Part shown: positions 38,001-48,334 of the stretch, piece after piece
How positions within the stretch are numbered: position 1 is the stretch's first letter
Layout of the letters: every line of letters starts with the position of its first letter
Notes under the pieces: generated by a model
Database searches by the model: none
Told to the model about the DNA's origin: nothing
The model's input: the letters and a program-made list of their open reading frames with translations, nothing else
Translations under genes and position numbers: made by a program
Origin: Hemicordylus capensis
Lineage: Eukaryota > Chordata > Lepidosauria > Squamata > Cordylidae
Direction of reading: 5' to 3'
Length of the DNA stretch: 64,000 nucleotides
Assembly: GCF_027244095.1 (NCBI RefSeq)
Contig: NC_069669.1
Coordinates: 5,730,501 to 5,794,500 of the forward strand

Positions 38001-40855
38001 GAGGAGTCCCTTCTCCAGCCCCACGGATTAGACTTCTCGGGGCTAATCGGAGACAGCCCCAGAGAAACCGCTGGACAAGATGTGTGGCTGACTCGGCCTT
38101 CAGCCCTCAGCTGCCACGGAGACTCGTGGAGCTGGAAGGGACCCTGGTTGAGGCCTTCTCGTCCAGCCCTCTGCTCTGTGCGGGGAATCTGCTACCCGGC
38201 ATCCCTGACAGATGGCTGCCCAGGCTCTGTCTGAGAACAGTTGCTGGATGACATTGAGCTCCAGCCCTTTCCCCATAGGATGGGTCCCTCTGCTCCCTCC
38301 CCAGAGGTCTCGTGTGTTCGGGGCCAGCCCAAAGAGGAGCATCTCCCTTCTGCCGGCTAGTGGCGTGCACAGAATCGCGCCTCTGTGGTTCGGCGCCGGG
38401 GAGGTGGTTCTTTAAGAGCGGGGGGGGGTTGCACTTACCCCTCCTGCCACTTTCCACCCGCTGGCGCTCCTTTTAAAAAGCAGTTTTGGGGGCGGCAGCG
38501 TATCTCCCTGCCGCCTCTGCCGTTTTCCCTGGCACCGAACCGCGAAACTGTGCCACGTTCGAACCGATTCGGAGGCCTCCACAATGGCCTCTGGACCGGT
38601 TCGTTGGCATCCCTACTGCCGGCTCTGGGGGCTCTCATCCACCCCACTAACAGGCTTTTCACTCCCTCCAGGCAGTTCCTGGCTCCTGGGGCCACACGCT
38701 GGGTGAACATTGACAGCAAGACCATGGAACGGACCCTGGAGGGCATCAAGACCCCACACCGCTACGTGATGGATGACGCTCAGATGCACATCTACATGCT
38801 GATGAAGAAGGTGCTGGAACCAGCCTCGGGCCCCCACCCTAACCCTTGCTAATTGATCAAAGAGGCAGCTTTTTAAAACTGTGACTCACCTTATTGATCT
38901 GTGGATGTCCTTGGTAGAATGCAGGAGGGGTTTACCATTGCCTCCTCCCGCACAGTCTGAGATGATGCTTCCTATATCTTCCTGTATCGCTGCTGCCTGA
39001 TACAGGTGTTTCCTATAGACTGGGGAAGACAGCTCCGCTTCTCGTCCCATTGACTGGGAAACACACCAGCAGGGATTCGAACCTCTGGCTTGCTAGTCAA
39101 GTCATTTCCCCGCTGCGCCATTAGGTGGCTTTACCCTTGTTGAGAAGCAGTATATAAATATTCTTCGCCGTCGTTGTAGACTCGGCTACCTTGGGGGAAG
39201 CAGCAAGGTGGGCCCTGCTTGGGCTGGAGTCTGCCTAGCACAATCTCAGTACCCCCCTGCACAGACACCCCGGGTTCTCAGGGCCTGGTACTCCGCTTGG
39301 TTATGCTGTGGGTGTTGGGGAGCCTTGTGAAGGCCAAGGAGCAGTGCTTGGGGCATGGCCTCCCTTTCCTAGGAGCAGGGGTTTCGCTACAATTGTACAA
39401 AGAGGGACAAAACATCTCTGGGCCCCTGAGTGGGGTGGGGGGAGCCCCTCCTGGCTAAGCTTGCTCTTTCCTCTCCCCCTCTTCCACCCCCCTGCCCATC
39501 TCCCCAACAAGAAGAATCACTGCTGGTGACTCACCTTGGCTTCAAGGGAGATGAGCCCTCAAGGGGAGGGGAGAGGAGTATCAAGCAGCATCCCTCCCTC
39601 CCTCCCTCCTCCTGACTGGCTAGTGCTCAGGTTCAGCCCGCCCCTCCTCAGCCTGACTGGTTGAAAGGAGAAGGGCCTGGGGGGGGGTCCACCTCCGCTT
39701 CTCGTCCCAGGGCCCACTGCAGCCTTGCTACCCCCATGTCTAGTAGGGAGGTGGGCTTCTGCCCCCCCCCCGCTTGCTGCTCTCCCCTCCTGACCCACTG
39801 CTCTCCTTCCTCCCCACCCCCACTTAGGACTCTTATCCACGCTTCCTAAAGTCCGACCTGTACAAGAATCTGCTGGCAGAGGCTGTCATCCCTCCTGAGA
39901 CCAAGAAGGGGTGAGTGGGTGGTGGTGGGGGACCAGACGATTGTCCCCTCTCGTATTTTTTCATCTGGGCGCGGAATGGGTTTTGTTCCGGGCGGCAGCA
40001 TCAAGGCCGTGTATGCACACCTGCATTCAGCATGAGGCCTCCCTGATTCTGCCTGAGCGGGATCTAAAATTAACTGAGCGGACCTCCAAAAATGTGTGAG
40101 GAGGACACGCACACACCTTAGAGCAGCCCTGCACAACGTAAGCCCAGATCCAGCCCGCAGGGTCATTTTGGATGGCCCGGGTAGCCAGCAGCAGGAGCCC
40201 CAACATTTGGCCTTTGTGTGGGGCTGGAACAGCCAGGTGCCCACTGACCGAGCAAGGACAGGGCTTGTTTTCTGGCCACTCTCCTTGGTTAAAACTGTGG
40301 GCCCCTGCGGGGATGGGGGGAAGGACCCACAACTAACTAGTAATTGCTGTAATATTATATGTAATTATCTTTAATTATTAATTATCTTTATAATTAATTT
40401 GACATCAATAATCAATGCACTAAAAATGGGCTTCGGACCCACCGTACGTTGCCAGGGTTGTTTCTGGCCCTCTGGGACGTGTGAGTTGTGCACCCCTGCC
40501 TTAGAAGGAACGCCGGGCTGGATGCGCCTGGGGGGCGAGCGTGACCCTTGTTCTAGCGACAGGGGCGACATCTGTCCCAAATCGTGGCTTTGCCCCGGGG
40601 GTGGAGGGCGAACGAGGCAGCTGGCTGGGAGCAAGTGCCCAGGCGGGGCAAGTCAGTGGGTCAGCTTTGGGTGCTCACCCCACACCCTCCCTCTCTCCCT
40701 CCCCCAGGGTGTTCCCGTTCATGCGGAAGCAGCGTCACTCCAGCCCCAGCCCTGCCTTGATGCTGCCGGCCGGGGACCAGGAGCTCAAGGCTGAAGAGAA
40801 GAGCAAAGCCGGTCCAGCCCCTCTGGCTGAGCCCCTCCCTGAGGAAGACGGCTAG
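22890..40855 (+). CDS. RGS11: Regulator of G-protein signalling 11 (RGS11), complete, 17 exons, 478 aa
   Basis: R7-family GTPase-activating protein for Galpha(i/o); works as a dimer with Gbeta5. Exons: 22890-22952, 23655-23751, 24411-24461, 27036-27142, 29784-29835, 30459-30517, 31148-31224, 31320-31401, 33476-33544, 35035-35064, 35990-36051, 37067-37180, 37406-37521, 37777-37864, 38672-38810, 39828-39910, 40708-40855; all GT-AG and in one frame (1437 nt; human 467 aa). DEP domain ~residues 30-110 ([30 protein letters not shown]), DHEX ~110-215, GGL ~230-290 ([10 protein letters not shown], the Gbeta5-binding region) and RGS ~300-425 ([29 protein letters not shown]). The C-tail [11 protein letters not shown] matches RGS11. 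The ATG context is ccaccATGa, in a CpG block. Exon 9 has a tandem acceptor (33473 or 33476). It is flanked on both sides by EHMT-like genes, unlike mammals. Confidence 0.95.
23508..23529. repeat. (CAG)n microsatellite in RGS11 intron 1
   Basis: Seven consecutive CAG units, intronic, not translated. Confidence 0.8.
24676..24812. mobile_element. Hairpin MITE in RGS11 intron 3
   Basis: Arms ctacagctcccatgatccc and gattatgggagctgtagtcc face each other. Confidence 0.65.
24985..25143. mobile_element. Hairpin MITE in RGS11 intron 3
   Basis: Left arm gagattcccagatgttgtgg and right arm aaaatctgggactccctctt, with gactacaactcccataatcc inside. Confidence 0.65.
25146..25870. other. RGS11 intron 3, nothing recognised
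   Basis: Mixed-composition sequence with no repeat family or exon that I recognise. Confidence 0.35.
25875..26095 (-). repeat. SINE-A (minus), 3' half
   Basis: gaacacaggaacataggaag, then cagaccattgatctgtc, caggcaggaatcagccc and agggaacttggaacctt. Confidence 0.75.
26204..26690. repeat. SINE-A split by a LINE 3' end, followed by a hairpin MITE
   Basis: SINE-A (minus) begins ggaacataggaagcaagct at 26204. It is broken at about 26226 by a LINE 3' end (26237-26480, ending gcggtatataaatatt) and resumes at 26476 with atactgagtcagac. A hairpin MITE (26521-26685) follows, with arms ctacagctcccatcatcc and gattatgggagttgaagt. Confidence 0.65.
27388..27668 (-). repeat. SINE-A (minus) in RGS11 intron 4
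   Basis: It runs from attggaagctgccttctact through gacttggcagcggc-type sequence to caagtcatgcttgctaccac. Confidence 0.75.
28230..28410. mobile_element. Tigger-like element, one end only
   Basis: The right end ggttggcaagggatgactg and the upstream cgaatttgccaacgg match the right half of the element at 10855-11227. The left terminus is not recognisable. Confidence 0.55.
28600..28705 (-). mobile_element. LINE 3'-end fragment (minus) with AGCAAT repeats
   Basis: agcaatagcaatagcaat, then ttctataccgctctatag and aagcggtttacaa, a typical LINE 3' terminus in reverse. Confidence 0.5.
28711..28896. mobile_element. Short non-autonomous TIR element (MITE)
   Basis: Ends tactcatatttacccaaat and ttgggtaaatacggta are inverted repeats. 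Internal tttaagatgaca and ttcaagatgacc parallel the copy at 1190-1379. Confidence 0.65.
28979..29310 (-). repeat. SINE-A (minus), near-complete
   Basis: It runs from tataggaacctaggaagctg to gcttgctgccacaagaccag, with all internal blocks. Confidence 0.8.
29311..29783. other. RGS11 intron 4, nothing recognised
   Basis: No repeat or exon recognised before the RGS11 exon 5 acceptor. Confidence 0.35.
30041..30083. repeat. (CTC)n microsatellite
   Basis: About fourteen uninterrupted CTC units in RGS11 intron 5. Confidence 0.85.
30158..30290. mobile_element. Hairpin MITE in RGS11 intron 5
   Basis: Arms gactacagctcccataatcc and gatgatgggagctgtagtcc. Confidence 0.65.
30630..30945 (+). mobile_element. 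CR1-clade LINE, 3'-end fragment
   Basis: tggaattctctgccacaaga, ggatactagtctggtggct, aggggagcaacagcagg and tggactagatgggcctgat. A SINE-A (minus) follows at 30945. Confidence 0.8.
30945..31117 (-). repeat. SINE-A (minus), 5' half
   Basis: It runs from aggaaccttctgcttgcaag to aaggccagctctcctccc. Confidence 0.75.
31420..31535 (+). repeat. SINE-B, truncated
   Basis: agagcgctggactaggcct, cccgagttcaaatccccatt and tgactctgggccagtcact. Confidence 0.75.
31690..31860 (-). repeat. Diverged SINE-A-like variant
   Basis: It shares tgactggcagcgtctctcc and ggagatgctgccaggg with SINE-A, then diverges (attgaaccgggggccttct). Confidence 0.55.
32166..32292. mobile_element. Hairpin MITE in RGS11 intron 8
   Basis: Arms tgttccctcgaacaggga and tccctgttagagggaaca, with ctgggagttgtagtccaca inside. 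Confidence 0.75.
32763..32862. mobile_element. Partial copy of the 190-bp TIR element
   Basis: ggtaaatacagatataacct and tctttgggtaaagatggta match the right half of the elements at 1190 and 28711. Confidence 0.5.
33545..34656. other. RGS11 intron 9 (first part), no repeat recognised
   Basis: GC-rich, with C- and G-runs. Several open frames look like composition artefacts. The only repeat-like trace is ctcaattctagctaca at 33683-33698, which resembles a piece of EHMTL-A intron 1 (ctcaattatagctaca). Confidence 0.35.
34657..34960 (-). mobile_element. LINE 3'-end fragment (minus)
   Basis: Starts near acttatataccgcttttcaa, then aaaaataataaataagaag, and ends in cagcagcagccgctggaag. It is the same family as 10648-10854. 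Confidence 0.6.
35268..35690 (-). mobile_element. LINE 3'-end fragment (minus) with an expanded tail
   Basis: The LINE 3' end (atggctcagggcggtttaca, aagaggcacc-type end) is preceded by a long ATTC-rich tail containing several copies of gatttctatgcatc. The tail seems to have amplified into a composite tandem array. Confidence 0.7.
35287..35475. repeat. Composite (ATTC)n / gatttctatgcatc array
   Basis: Blocks of 3-8 ATTC units alternate with the 14-mer gatttctatgcatc (or aatttctatgcatc) about five times. It lies in RGS11 intron 10. Confidence 0.85.
36347..36371. repeat. (GGA)n microsatellite
   Basis: About eight GGA units in RGS11 intron 11. Confidence 0.8.
36456..36785 (+). repeat. SINE-A, complete copy
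   Basis: It runs from gaggagagctggtcttgtg through gcctgcaaccttggagaag to cagcttcttatgtttctatg. Confidence 0.8.
37605..37735 (+). repeat. SINE-A, 5' part, in RGS11 intron 13
   Basis: tccttgtggtcgagcaagc, ctaagcagggtctgccctgg and ttgaatgggagaccac. Confidence 0.75.
38352..38617. mobile_element. Probable TIR element (gtgcacag... type)
   Basis: It begins tagtggcgtgcacagaatcg and ends accggttcgttggcatccct, with gaaccg-type blocks inside. The last part resembles 62696-62845. Ends are approximate. Confidence 0.4.
38838..39180 (-). repeat. LINE 3' end split by a Sauria-SINE-like insertion (38896-39132)
   Basis: The LINE edges aaagaggcagctttttaaaa and gagaagcagtatataaat flank a minus-strand Sauria-SINE-like copy (gattcgaacctctggcttgc, tcatttccccgctgcgcc). 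Confidence 0.6.
40124..40498. mobile_element. hAT-type non-autonomous DNA transposon, 375 bp
   Basis: Ends cagccctgcacaacgta and gagttgtgcacccctg are inverted repeats. Flanking 8-mers ccttagag (40116-40123) and ccttagaa (40499-40506) match at 7 of 8 positions. It lies in RGS11 intron 16. Confidence 0.75.
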
Positions 40856-41149
40856 CGGGGAGCCCCGTGCCCCACTCCCTACCGCCGAGGGGCTGATGCT
40901 CACATCCCAAGAAGAGGATGGGGGCCAGCTTCAGCCTTCCTCTGCCCTGCCTGCCCCAGAGGCCGGGCAGGCGCTGTGGACTACTCCTCTGCTGAATTGG
41001 GACGCTTTGCCTCCACTGCTCTTCCCAGCCACAACAGGAAACAAGCCATAGGGTGGCGGCGAGGGCCTGGTCTCATCCCCGCTCGCCAAACCTCCTCATG
41101 CACTGCCTCCTCTGCCTTATCTGCTTGACTTACGGGAGCACATCCCTAT

Positions 41150-41150
<1 letters not shown>

Positions 41151-41198
<48 letters not shown>

Positions 41199-41199
41199 A
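41151..41199. repeat. (CA)n microsatellite in the RGS11 3' UTR
   Basis: About 24 CA units between the RGS11 stop (40855) and its AATAAA (41414). Confidence 0.85.
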
Positions 41200-41413
41200 C
41201 AGACCCCCCTGCCCATGTCACGTTGCCTCAGGAATTAACCCCCCTCCTCCCCGCCCTCGGGCGTAATCCTCCACCCAGCTGCTGCTGCCTAGTAGCAGGG
41301 AATCGCTCCTCTCCCGGCCTCTCCTGCTCTTTCCCTGTCCGTGGAGGAGGAGAGGCTGGCTTTCTCCTGGCTCCAGTTCTCCTACCTGTCCTGCATGGAG
41401 TGCCCAGCTGGGC

Positions 41414-41419
41414 AATAAA
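41414..41419 (+). promoter_or_regulatory. Polyadenylation signal AATAAA of RGS11
   Basis: Canonical signal about 560 bases after the stop, followed by a T/G-rich stretch (gtctgttgtctctgtgg). Confidence 0.75.
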
Positions 41420-41596
41420 GGCCTCCTTTGGAGAGCAATGCAGTCTGTTGTCTCTGTGGCGGGTGCGGGGGGGGGCAGGTGAGGGAGCAGCCTTTTGGTT
41501 TGGTGGGCAGAAGGCTGAACAACTTCCCCTGGTTCTGGCATGGGCGGTGGGGGCAAAAGCCCCTGTGTCTTGGTCCCCTCCCTGCGCACGGGGCCC

Positions 41597-42232
41597 TTCT
41601 GGTCACCACATCTAAAAAAGGACATTGTCAAACTGGAAAAGGTGCAGAAGAGGGCAACCAAGATGATCTGGGGCCTGGAGCACCTTCCTTATGAGGCAAG
41701 GCTACATCACCTGGGGCTATTTGGTTTAGAAAAAAGACGACTGCGGGGAGACATGATAGAGGTCTATGGAATCATGCATGGTGTGGAGAAAGTGGAGAGA
41801 GAGAAATTCTTCTCCTTCTCCCATAACACTAGAACCAGGGGTCATCCCATGAAATTGATTGCTGGGAAATCTAGGACCAACAAATGGATGTACTTTTTCA
41901 CACAACGCATCATCAACTTGTGGAATTCTCTGCCACAGGATGTGGTGACAGCCAACAACCTGGACGGCTTTAAGAGGGGTTTGGATGACTTCATGGAGGA
42001 GAGGTCTATGAACGGCTACTAGATGGAGGGCTACAGGCCACCTCCAGCCTCAAAGGCAGGATGCCTCTGAGTACCAGTTGCAGGGGAGTAACAGCAGAAG
42101 AGAGGGCATGGCCTCATCCCTTGCCTGTGGGCTTCTCAGAGGCATTTGGTGGGCCACTGTGTGAAACAGGATGCTGGACTAGATGGGCCTCCTTGGGCCT
42201 GATCCAGCAGGGCTGTTTTTTATGTTCTTATG
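41597..42232 (+). mobile_element. CR1-clade LINE, ORF2 C-terminus plus 3' UTR
   Basis: An open frame to 42022 encodes LEKVQKRATKMIWGLEHL, YEARLHHLGLFGLEKRRLRG, TRGHPMKLIAGKSRTNKW and [11 protein letters not shown], the classic CR1-clade ORF2 C-terminal block. The 3' UTR follows with aggatgctggactagatggg. It is 5'-truncated, lies just downstream of RGS11 and is the least decayed LINE copy in the window. Confidence 0.9.
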
Positions 42233-42234
42233 GG

Positions 42235-42871
42235 CTGGCTGTGGCCCCTGTGAACTCCTGTTGTCCCTGCTGCCTTCCTCCTTCCCCAGAAGCGTTGCCC
42301 TTTCACAGTCGCACGAAGGCCAAGCTGCAGATCGGCATGGGCTCCGGGCCAGTGCCCAGTGGAGGCAATAGGTGGAATCAGCCCTCTGCCAATGGGGTTC
42401 TGTTGGGGCAGCTTTGTCTGCCAGTGGGGTGCTGCCGGGCCCCCGAGAGGGCAGAGTGGAGAGAAGAAGCAGCTCCTATAAGGAGATGCCAGCTGGGGTA
42501 GCAATGCCTGGGGGGGGGATGGGGCCGCCCCCTGCAAGCGCTGGGGGCTGATCGGACAGCGGCAGGGCGTCCCCCTCCCAAGCCCTCCAGGAATGACAGA
42601 GCTGCCTGGGCCAGCCTGGCATCAACGCAGACATGCACCAACACCCCGGCTAGGCTCTGCCAGCATTTGGGCTCAGCTGCACTTTAAGCAGATTAACAGC
42701 CGTTAAGCCAGACGGGCACTCGGATGGCCCAGCCGCCGCCACCCCAGCAGCAACCTCTGGTGTGCCTCTCCCATTGAGCCAGGAGGGGAAAGGGAGATGG
42801 CTCTGCTGGACCAGGAGCCCAGCCACTGCCGGGAGAAGGTCCAGGGCCAGGCTTGGCCATCACTCGGGGTC

Positions 42872-42911
<40 letters not shown>

Positions 42912-43466
42912 ACACCACAGAGAGAGAGAGATGCTCCAAAGAAGGCTTTTTGTCAGAGAACCCCAGGCCAGCCTGCCCAGGAGAGAGATGGGAAGAGCAA
43001 CCCTGCAGCATCCAAGCAAGGGCCATCATCGGCCCAGCATCCTGGTTCCCACAGTGGCCTAGCAACAGGGGTCTCTGGGAAGCCAGAAGCAGGGCAAGGC
43101 GGCAAGAGCTGTTCCCTGCTTCCCCACCACCACCACCACCCCACTCATGACTGGCATTTTCAGGTCTGCTGCCTCTGGAGATGAAGACTCCACAAAGCCA
43201 TTCTTACTACTGGCCAGTGCCAGACCCTCCCCACCCGAAGATATGACAAAACGCCTTCTTAAAAGCCATTTGCACTAGTATCTCCTTGGAAACCTTGCTG
43301 CTGCCACCACCTTTCCTTGATGGTTGGGCGGGAGGAACGCCACCGGAACCCTCAGACTATATGTGGAATGCTCAGCCACTTGACCAGTGGTCTCCTGGAA
43401 GCAACAGGAGATTTCAAACCCAAGAATGCTGTGAGTAGGGCTACTGATAAACCTTGCATCATCTAG
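42235..43466. other. Intergenic between RGS11 and EHMTL-B
   Basis: Apart from the (TC)n run at 42874-42911, no gene or repeat family is recognised. Confidence 0.35.
42874..42911. repeat. (TC)n microsatellite
   Basis: About 19 uninterrupted TC units, followed by a short GA run. Confidence 0.85.
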
Positions 43467-43606
43467 TGCAGGGTTTCTTAACTTTTGGTTCCCAGATGTT
43501 GTTGGACTACAACTCCCAGAATCCCCAGCCACAAAGGCCATGTTGGGGGATTCTGGGAGTTGTGGTCCCACAACATCTGGGGGCCCAAAGTTAAGAAACC
43601 CTGATC
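43467..43606. mobile_element. Hairpin MITE
   Basis: Arms cagggtttcttaacttttgg and aaagttaagaaaccctg form an almost perfect inverted repeat, with gactacaactcccagaatcc inside. Confidence 0.8.
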
Positions 43607-43724
43607 TAGTGGATAGTCAACCAATGAAAAGCTTGGTTTTTTCCCCCAAGGAAGGGTTCGCAGGTAATAAATTTCTGGAGAAAAAAATAGCACAAGCAGC
43701 AAAATGCATGCTGAGTGTGTAGCT

Positions 43725-44040
43725 AGGGAGAAGAACTGGTCTTGTGGTAGCAAGCAGGACTTGCCCCCTTTGCTAAGTAGGGTCCACCCTGGTTTGCATT
43801 GGAATGGGAGACGACATGTGGGAGCACTGTAAGATATTGCCCTTAGGGGATGGGGGCTCTGGGAAGAGCACCGGCATGCAGAAGATTCCGCGTTCTCTCC
43901 CTGGCATGTCCAAGATGAAGTTGAGAGAGATTCCTGCCTGCAACCTTGGATAAGCTGCGTCCAGTCTGTGTAGACAATACTAAGCTAGATGGACCAAGGG
44001 TCTGACTCAGTATATGGCAGCTTCCTATGTTCCTAAGAAC
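43725..44040 (+). repeat. SINE-A, complete copy
   Basis: It runs from ggagaagaactggtcttgtg to atggcagcttcctatgttcc. Confidence 0.8.
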
Positions 44041-44436
44041 CTGCTTTGGAAAGTTCGCTTTGGAAACAATTAGGAGGCTGGTTGTCCTAAGAAGCAAAGG
44101 TGTAAGCAGCCTAGCAGTTACTCTTTGACCTCAGAGGGGAGCCGAGAGACGTCTCACACCCAATGCCTGGCCTTGTGTGAGACCAGAAGCTCTTCCATGG
44201 ATCCTCGTCGCTGGGAAAGAACCGCCCCCCCCCCCCGCCAGCATCTTGGCTGGAAGAACCAGCACCTGGGAGCAGAATCGTCTGCTGTGGTGGGTGCCCA
44301 TCTGCTGGCCGTCCCAAGGGGCACGTTCTCTCAGGCCTGGGTGGAACCTCCTCCCTGTTCCATGGAACGCCCAGCGGGCTGAGCTCCAGGCATCGTTTGA
44401 ATCCCTCAACAGCTGCCCAGGGCACGGCTGAACAAC
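44041..44436 (+). promoter_or_regulatory. EHMTL-B upstream region and 5' UTR
   Basis: From about 44259 to the ATG the sequence parallels 15640-15817 upstream of EHMTL-A, with blocks such as acctgggagcagaatcg and gctgagctccaggcatc shared. Conservation up to this point suggests transcribed 5' UTR. No TATA box was identified. Confidence 0.45.
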
Positions 44437-45470
44437 ATGGGGCTGAGTGGTGAGGCAGGCCTGAGCGAGAGGGGCAGGGGTGGGGGCAGCAAGGGTTGTG
44501 CTGTTAGCGGGAGGGGGAGAGGCGCCAGCTGGGGAGGAAAATGGCCCTCCCCCAACATACCCTGGGAAGCTCCCCGGCACCTATCCAGGAGCAGAGTCCA
44601 GCAGCAATTCAGGCCGGGCACCCTCGGGGGATGACTTCTCCCCCCCCCCGCCGCCCACCGCAGCCCTGCCACTCTGACATCCCGCTGACCACACGTCGTG
44701 TACGCCCTTTTCCCCACAGAGAGCAAAAGCCTGGGGCCCAGCGGAGCCATGCCGAAAAGACAGGTAAGGGATGCTGCCCTGGCAGGGGTGGGGGGAGGGC
44801 GTGTCAGGGCACCCTCCGAAGGGCCGGCCACTCACCCCTTCCTGCACAGGATCCAGCCTGGCTGGCTTCTTCCCTCACCTGTTGGAGGCTGCTTCCCGCA
44901 CGTGGTCGCTGGCTAAGCTGCTCCCAGAAGGTGGGTTCTCCAGCGCTGGCCCAGGTGGGGCAAGCCCGGCACGGTCTGGGAAGGAGTCCTGCCGATTGCC
45001 AAGGCCTGTGTGTGGGGCTTCTCGCCTGCAGAAAGAGAGTCTCCACGTCGCCGCCAGGAAGGGCCACTACGACACGGCCCGCCATCTTCTTTCTCAGCGG
45101 ATGAGAGTCGTCAACAAACAGGTACCGCCACAGCCAGCCCCGCTGGGCCTTTGAGCGCATGTTGCTTGTGCAAGAAGCCGAGGGAATTGAAGGACGTCCC
45201 CTCCAGCCCTGCGGCCCCCTCAGCCTTTCCCTGGGGCTTTCTCGAGGGGAGGGGCCACACAGGGCTCAGGACACCCCCTGCAAAGGCCCACCCGTGGCAG
45301 CTCCTTCCAACGGCGGCTCTCGTGGCTTTGCCCTCCAGGACACCAGTGGCAGGACCCCGCTCTTCTGGGCCACGGAATACAGGCACGAGAGGCTGGTGGA
45401 GCTGCTCTTGTCACACGGCGCAGACGTGGCCGCCCGGGACCACGTGAGTGAGTTGCCCCCTGATTCTGCT

Positions 45471-45561
<91 letters not shown>

Positions 45562-48334
45562 CATCTGATGGTGAATCTTACTCCTAGGAGTAACCCAGCC
45601 AGTTGGCCTGAAGGAGTCATGTGTGTGGCAGGAGGCAGGGCTGGAGAAGTGGTGTCAGAAGTAGAGGGTTCTCCAACGGATGTTGAAAAGCCTCTCTGGG
45701 ACCCACAGGGGGTGTGTGCGCAGTCCGTTGCCATCGACTGAGCGATGCCTCCCCAGCAACTTGCCGCCACCCACGAGAAGGAAGGGAAGCAGAGGCCAGC
45801 CCTCCAGGGTGCCTAAACCCAGTTGGGGAGCCCACTCTACTGGGGACAGCATCCTTCAGGGTTCTCCCAGATCTGGCTGGCAGCTGGTCTGCAGCTCCCT
45901 TGCGTCCAGCGGAACCCCAAATCTCTACCAAGCTCTGGCCCCCTTCCCCCGCCGGCTGATGCCCGCTACATAGGTTGCCCCAGCAAAAGGACTTCTTGGC
46001 TGCATTGCAAAGGGGTGGCAAGCCAAAGACGTGGCAACCCTCACGGGCCAGCTGGCCACTTAGGCCCAGCTGCAGCCTCAAGCCTGGTGCACGTTGGTGG
46101 CCAGTGGCCTTTGGCTGCCTATGGCCAGTGTGCCTGAAGACTGGCCCTACAGCTGAGGGAGAGGCCCTTTCCCCAGTGGGACTCAAGGCGGCCTCTTCCT
46201 CCACGCAGGCTGCCTGGCCCACTTCTCACCCCTCTCTCTCTGTTGGCCCACAGCAAGGGAACCTCTGCCTGCACTGGGCGGCCTTTGTGGGCTCTGCCCC
46301 CATCGCCAGGAGGCTGCTGGAGTCCGGCTCCGACGTGAACGGCCAGAACCACCAGGGCGACTCCCCTCTGCACCTGGCCGCCCAGGAGAGATCCTACCAG
46401 TGCCTGGTGTGAGTGAGGCAGGGGGGAGCGAGGGAGGGAGGGGGCCCTCCTACAGGCTTGCCAGCCCCCCACTCCCCAGAGGGGGGGCCCTGCAGGTGTT
46501 GGGTCCACCTGTCTCTGTGCCCCATTGCCCGTGGCTTGACCCATCCCTAGCCTTGCTCCCTGCAAGCATCATGGGGATTCTGCTGCCGACTTTTAGTCCA
46601 CGATGCCCAGCCCAGGGCCTTGCCTGGGAGCAGGAGCTCGCTGAAGCCCCCTCTCCAAAGCTGGGTGGGCAGCAGGGGACCCTGGAGTCACCTCTGCGGC
46701 AGGAGAGGCGGCTTGTGGGGCGGTGGGGAGCAAAGGCTCTGCCTGGCCGGCTCTCTCCCCTTCTGGGCTGCCTCCGCCCAAGGCTGCTCTGCGGAGTCCG
46801 TCACCACCACCACCACCCCGTTGCGGCCCGCAGCCTCTTCCTTGCCCAGGGTGCCAAGGTCTTCCTGCCGAACAAAGACGGCCAGACGCCCCTGCAGTGC
46901 GCGAGGCCCAGTTCCCCAGCCTGGAGGGCCATGCAGGCCGTGGTCTCCCTGCCTCCGAGCCCACAAGAGCGGATCCTCAGCAGGTGAGCGGTGCCCTGGC
47001 GTGGCAGGCCAAGGGGCAGCGTTCCTGGGGGGCCTGCCGGGTCCCAGGCAGCTCCAGGGCTTTCCTCTCCTCCTTCCTCCCCAGGGACATCTCCCAGGGC
47101 TTTGAGGGCGTCCCCATCCCCTGCCTCAACGGGGTGGACCGTGATCCGTGTCCCAAGGACTACCACTACGTCACGCGGGACATCCTCTCGAGTTCTGTGG
47201 CTCTCCCGACAACAAACTGGGTCAGAACTCAGGTCAGAGTCGTGTCTGAGCCCGTTTCTTCCCAGAGTGGGCCAGGGCTGGTGGGGATCCACCTCAGAGC
47301 TCTCTGCTTCTGGGGTGGCGATTTCTGCAACGAGGGACTGAAGCTACCAAGAAACAGGCTCCCATCCCACCCGGAGGTGCAGAGGGGCCCTGATTCATCC
47401 ACCAGGAGTGCCTGCAACATCGGTCTAGCTGCACAGCACCCTCCTTGTCCTTTTTCACCCAGGGGCCTTCGCCTTCCACTCCCCTTCCACAAGAACCTTG
47501 CTTTTCCAGCAGACATTTGGAATAAGAGGGGATTTTAAACGGCTGATCTCTCACTATTGTGCCTTCTAAAGGTAAAGTGTGCCGTCGACTCCTGGCGACC
47601 ACAGAGCCCTGTGGTTGTCTTTGGTAGAATACAGGAGGGGTTGAGCGTTGCCTCCTCCCGCACAGTATATGAGATGATGCCTTTCAGCATCTTCCTAGAT
47701 TGCTGCTGCCCGATAGAGGTGTTTCCCATAGTCTGGGAAGCATACCAGCGGAGATTCGAACCAGCAACCTCTGGCTTGCTAGTCAAGTCCTTTCCCCGCA
47801 ATTGAGCTTGTGACATTACCTCTCATTGTCAGCCCCTCTGCCCATATAGCTCAGCTTTGTCTGCTGGAACAGGATTTTTTGTCTGCTGGAACGACTCGGG
47901 GAATGACTTTTCAGAGCGACTCGGGAACGACTTTTCAGAACGACTCCAGCAGAATTTTCTTCTGATGGGACGATTCGGGGACTTTTTGTCTGCTGGAACA
48001 GCTTTTTTGGTCTTGCTTTGCATGTCTGCGTACCAAGCAAGGGCTCTTCCATGAGCTCCAGGCTCATCCCATTCCCTTTAGGGAATGGAGCCGCTCTGGG
48101 AAGAGCAGAAGGTTCCAAGTTCCCTCCCTGGCAGCATCTCCAAGAGAGGGCTGAGATCAGGTGGCCAGGGGGCTAGGAGAGTGACCAACTGCATTGCCTG
48201 CCTTTGTTTCCAGCACTGTGAATGCCCCAGCATCTGCTCTGCAGGCAGCTGTCCGTGCATCCTACGCAGCCAGCATTACCAGTACACCTCGGTGAGACCC
48301 TTGGTCCATCTCGCTCAGTATTGACTACCCAGAG

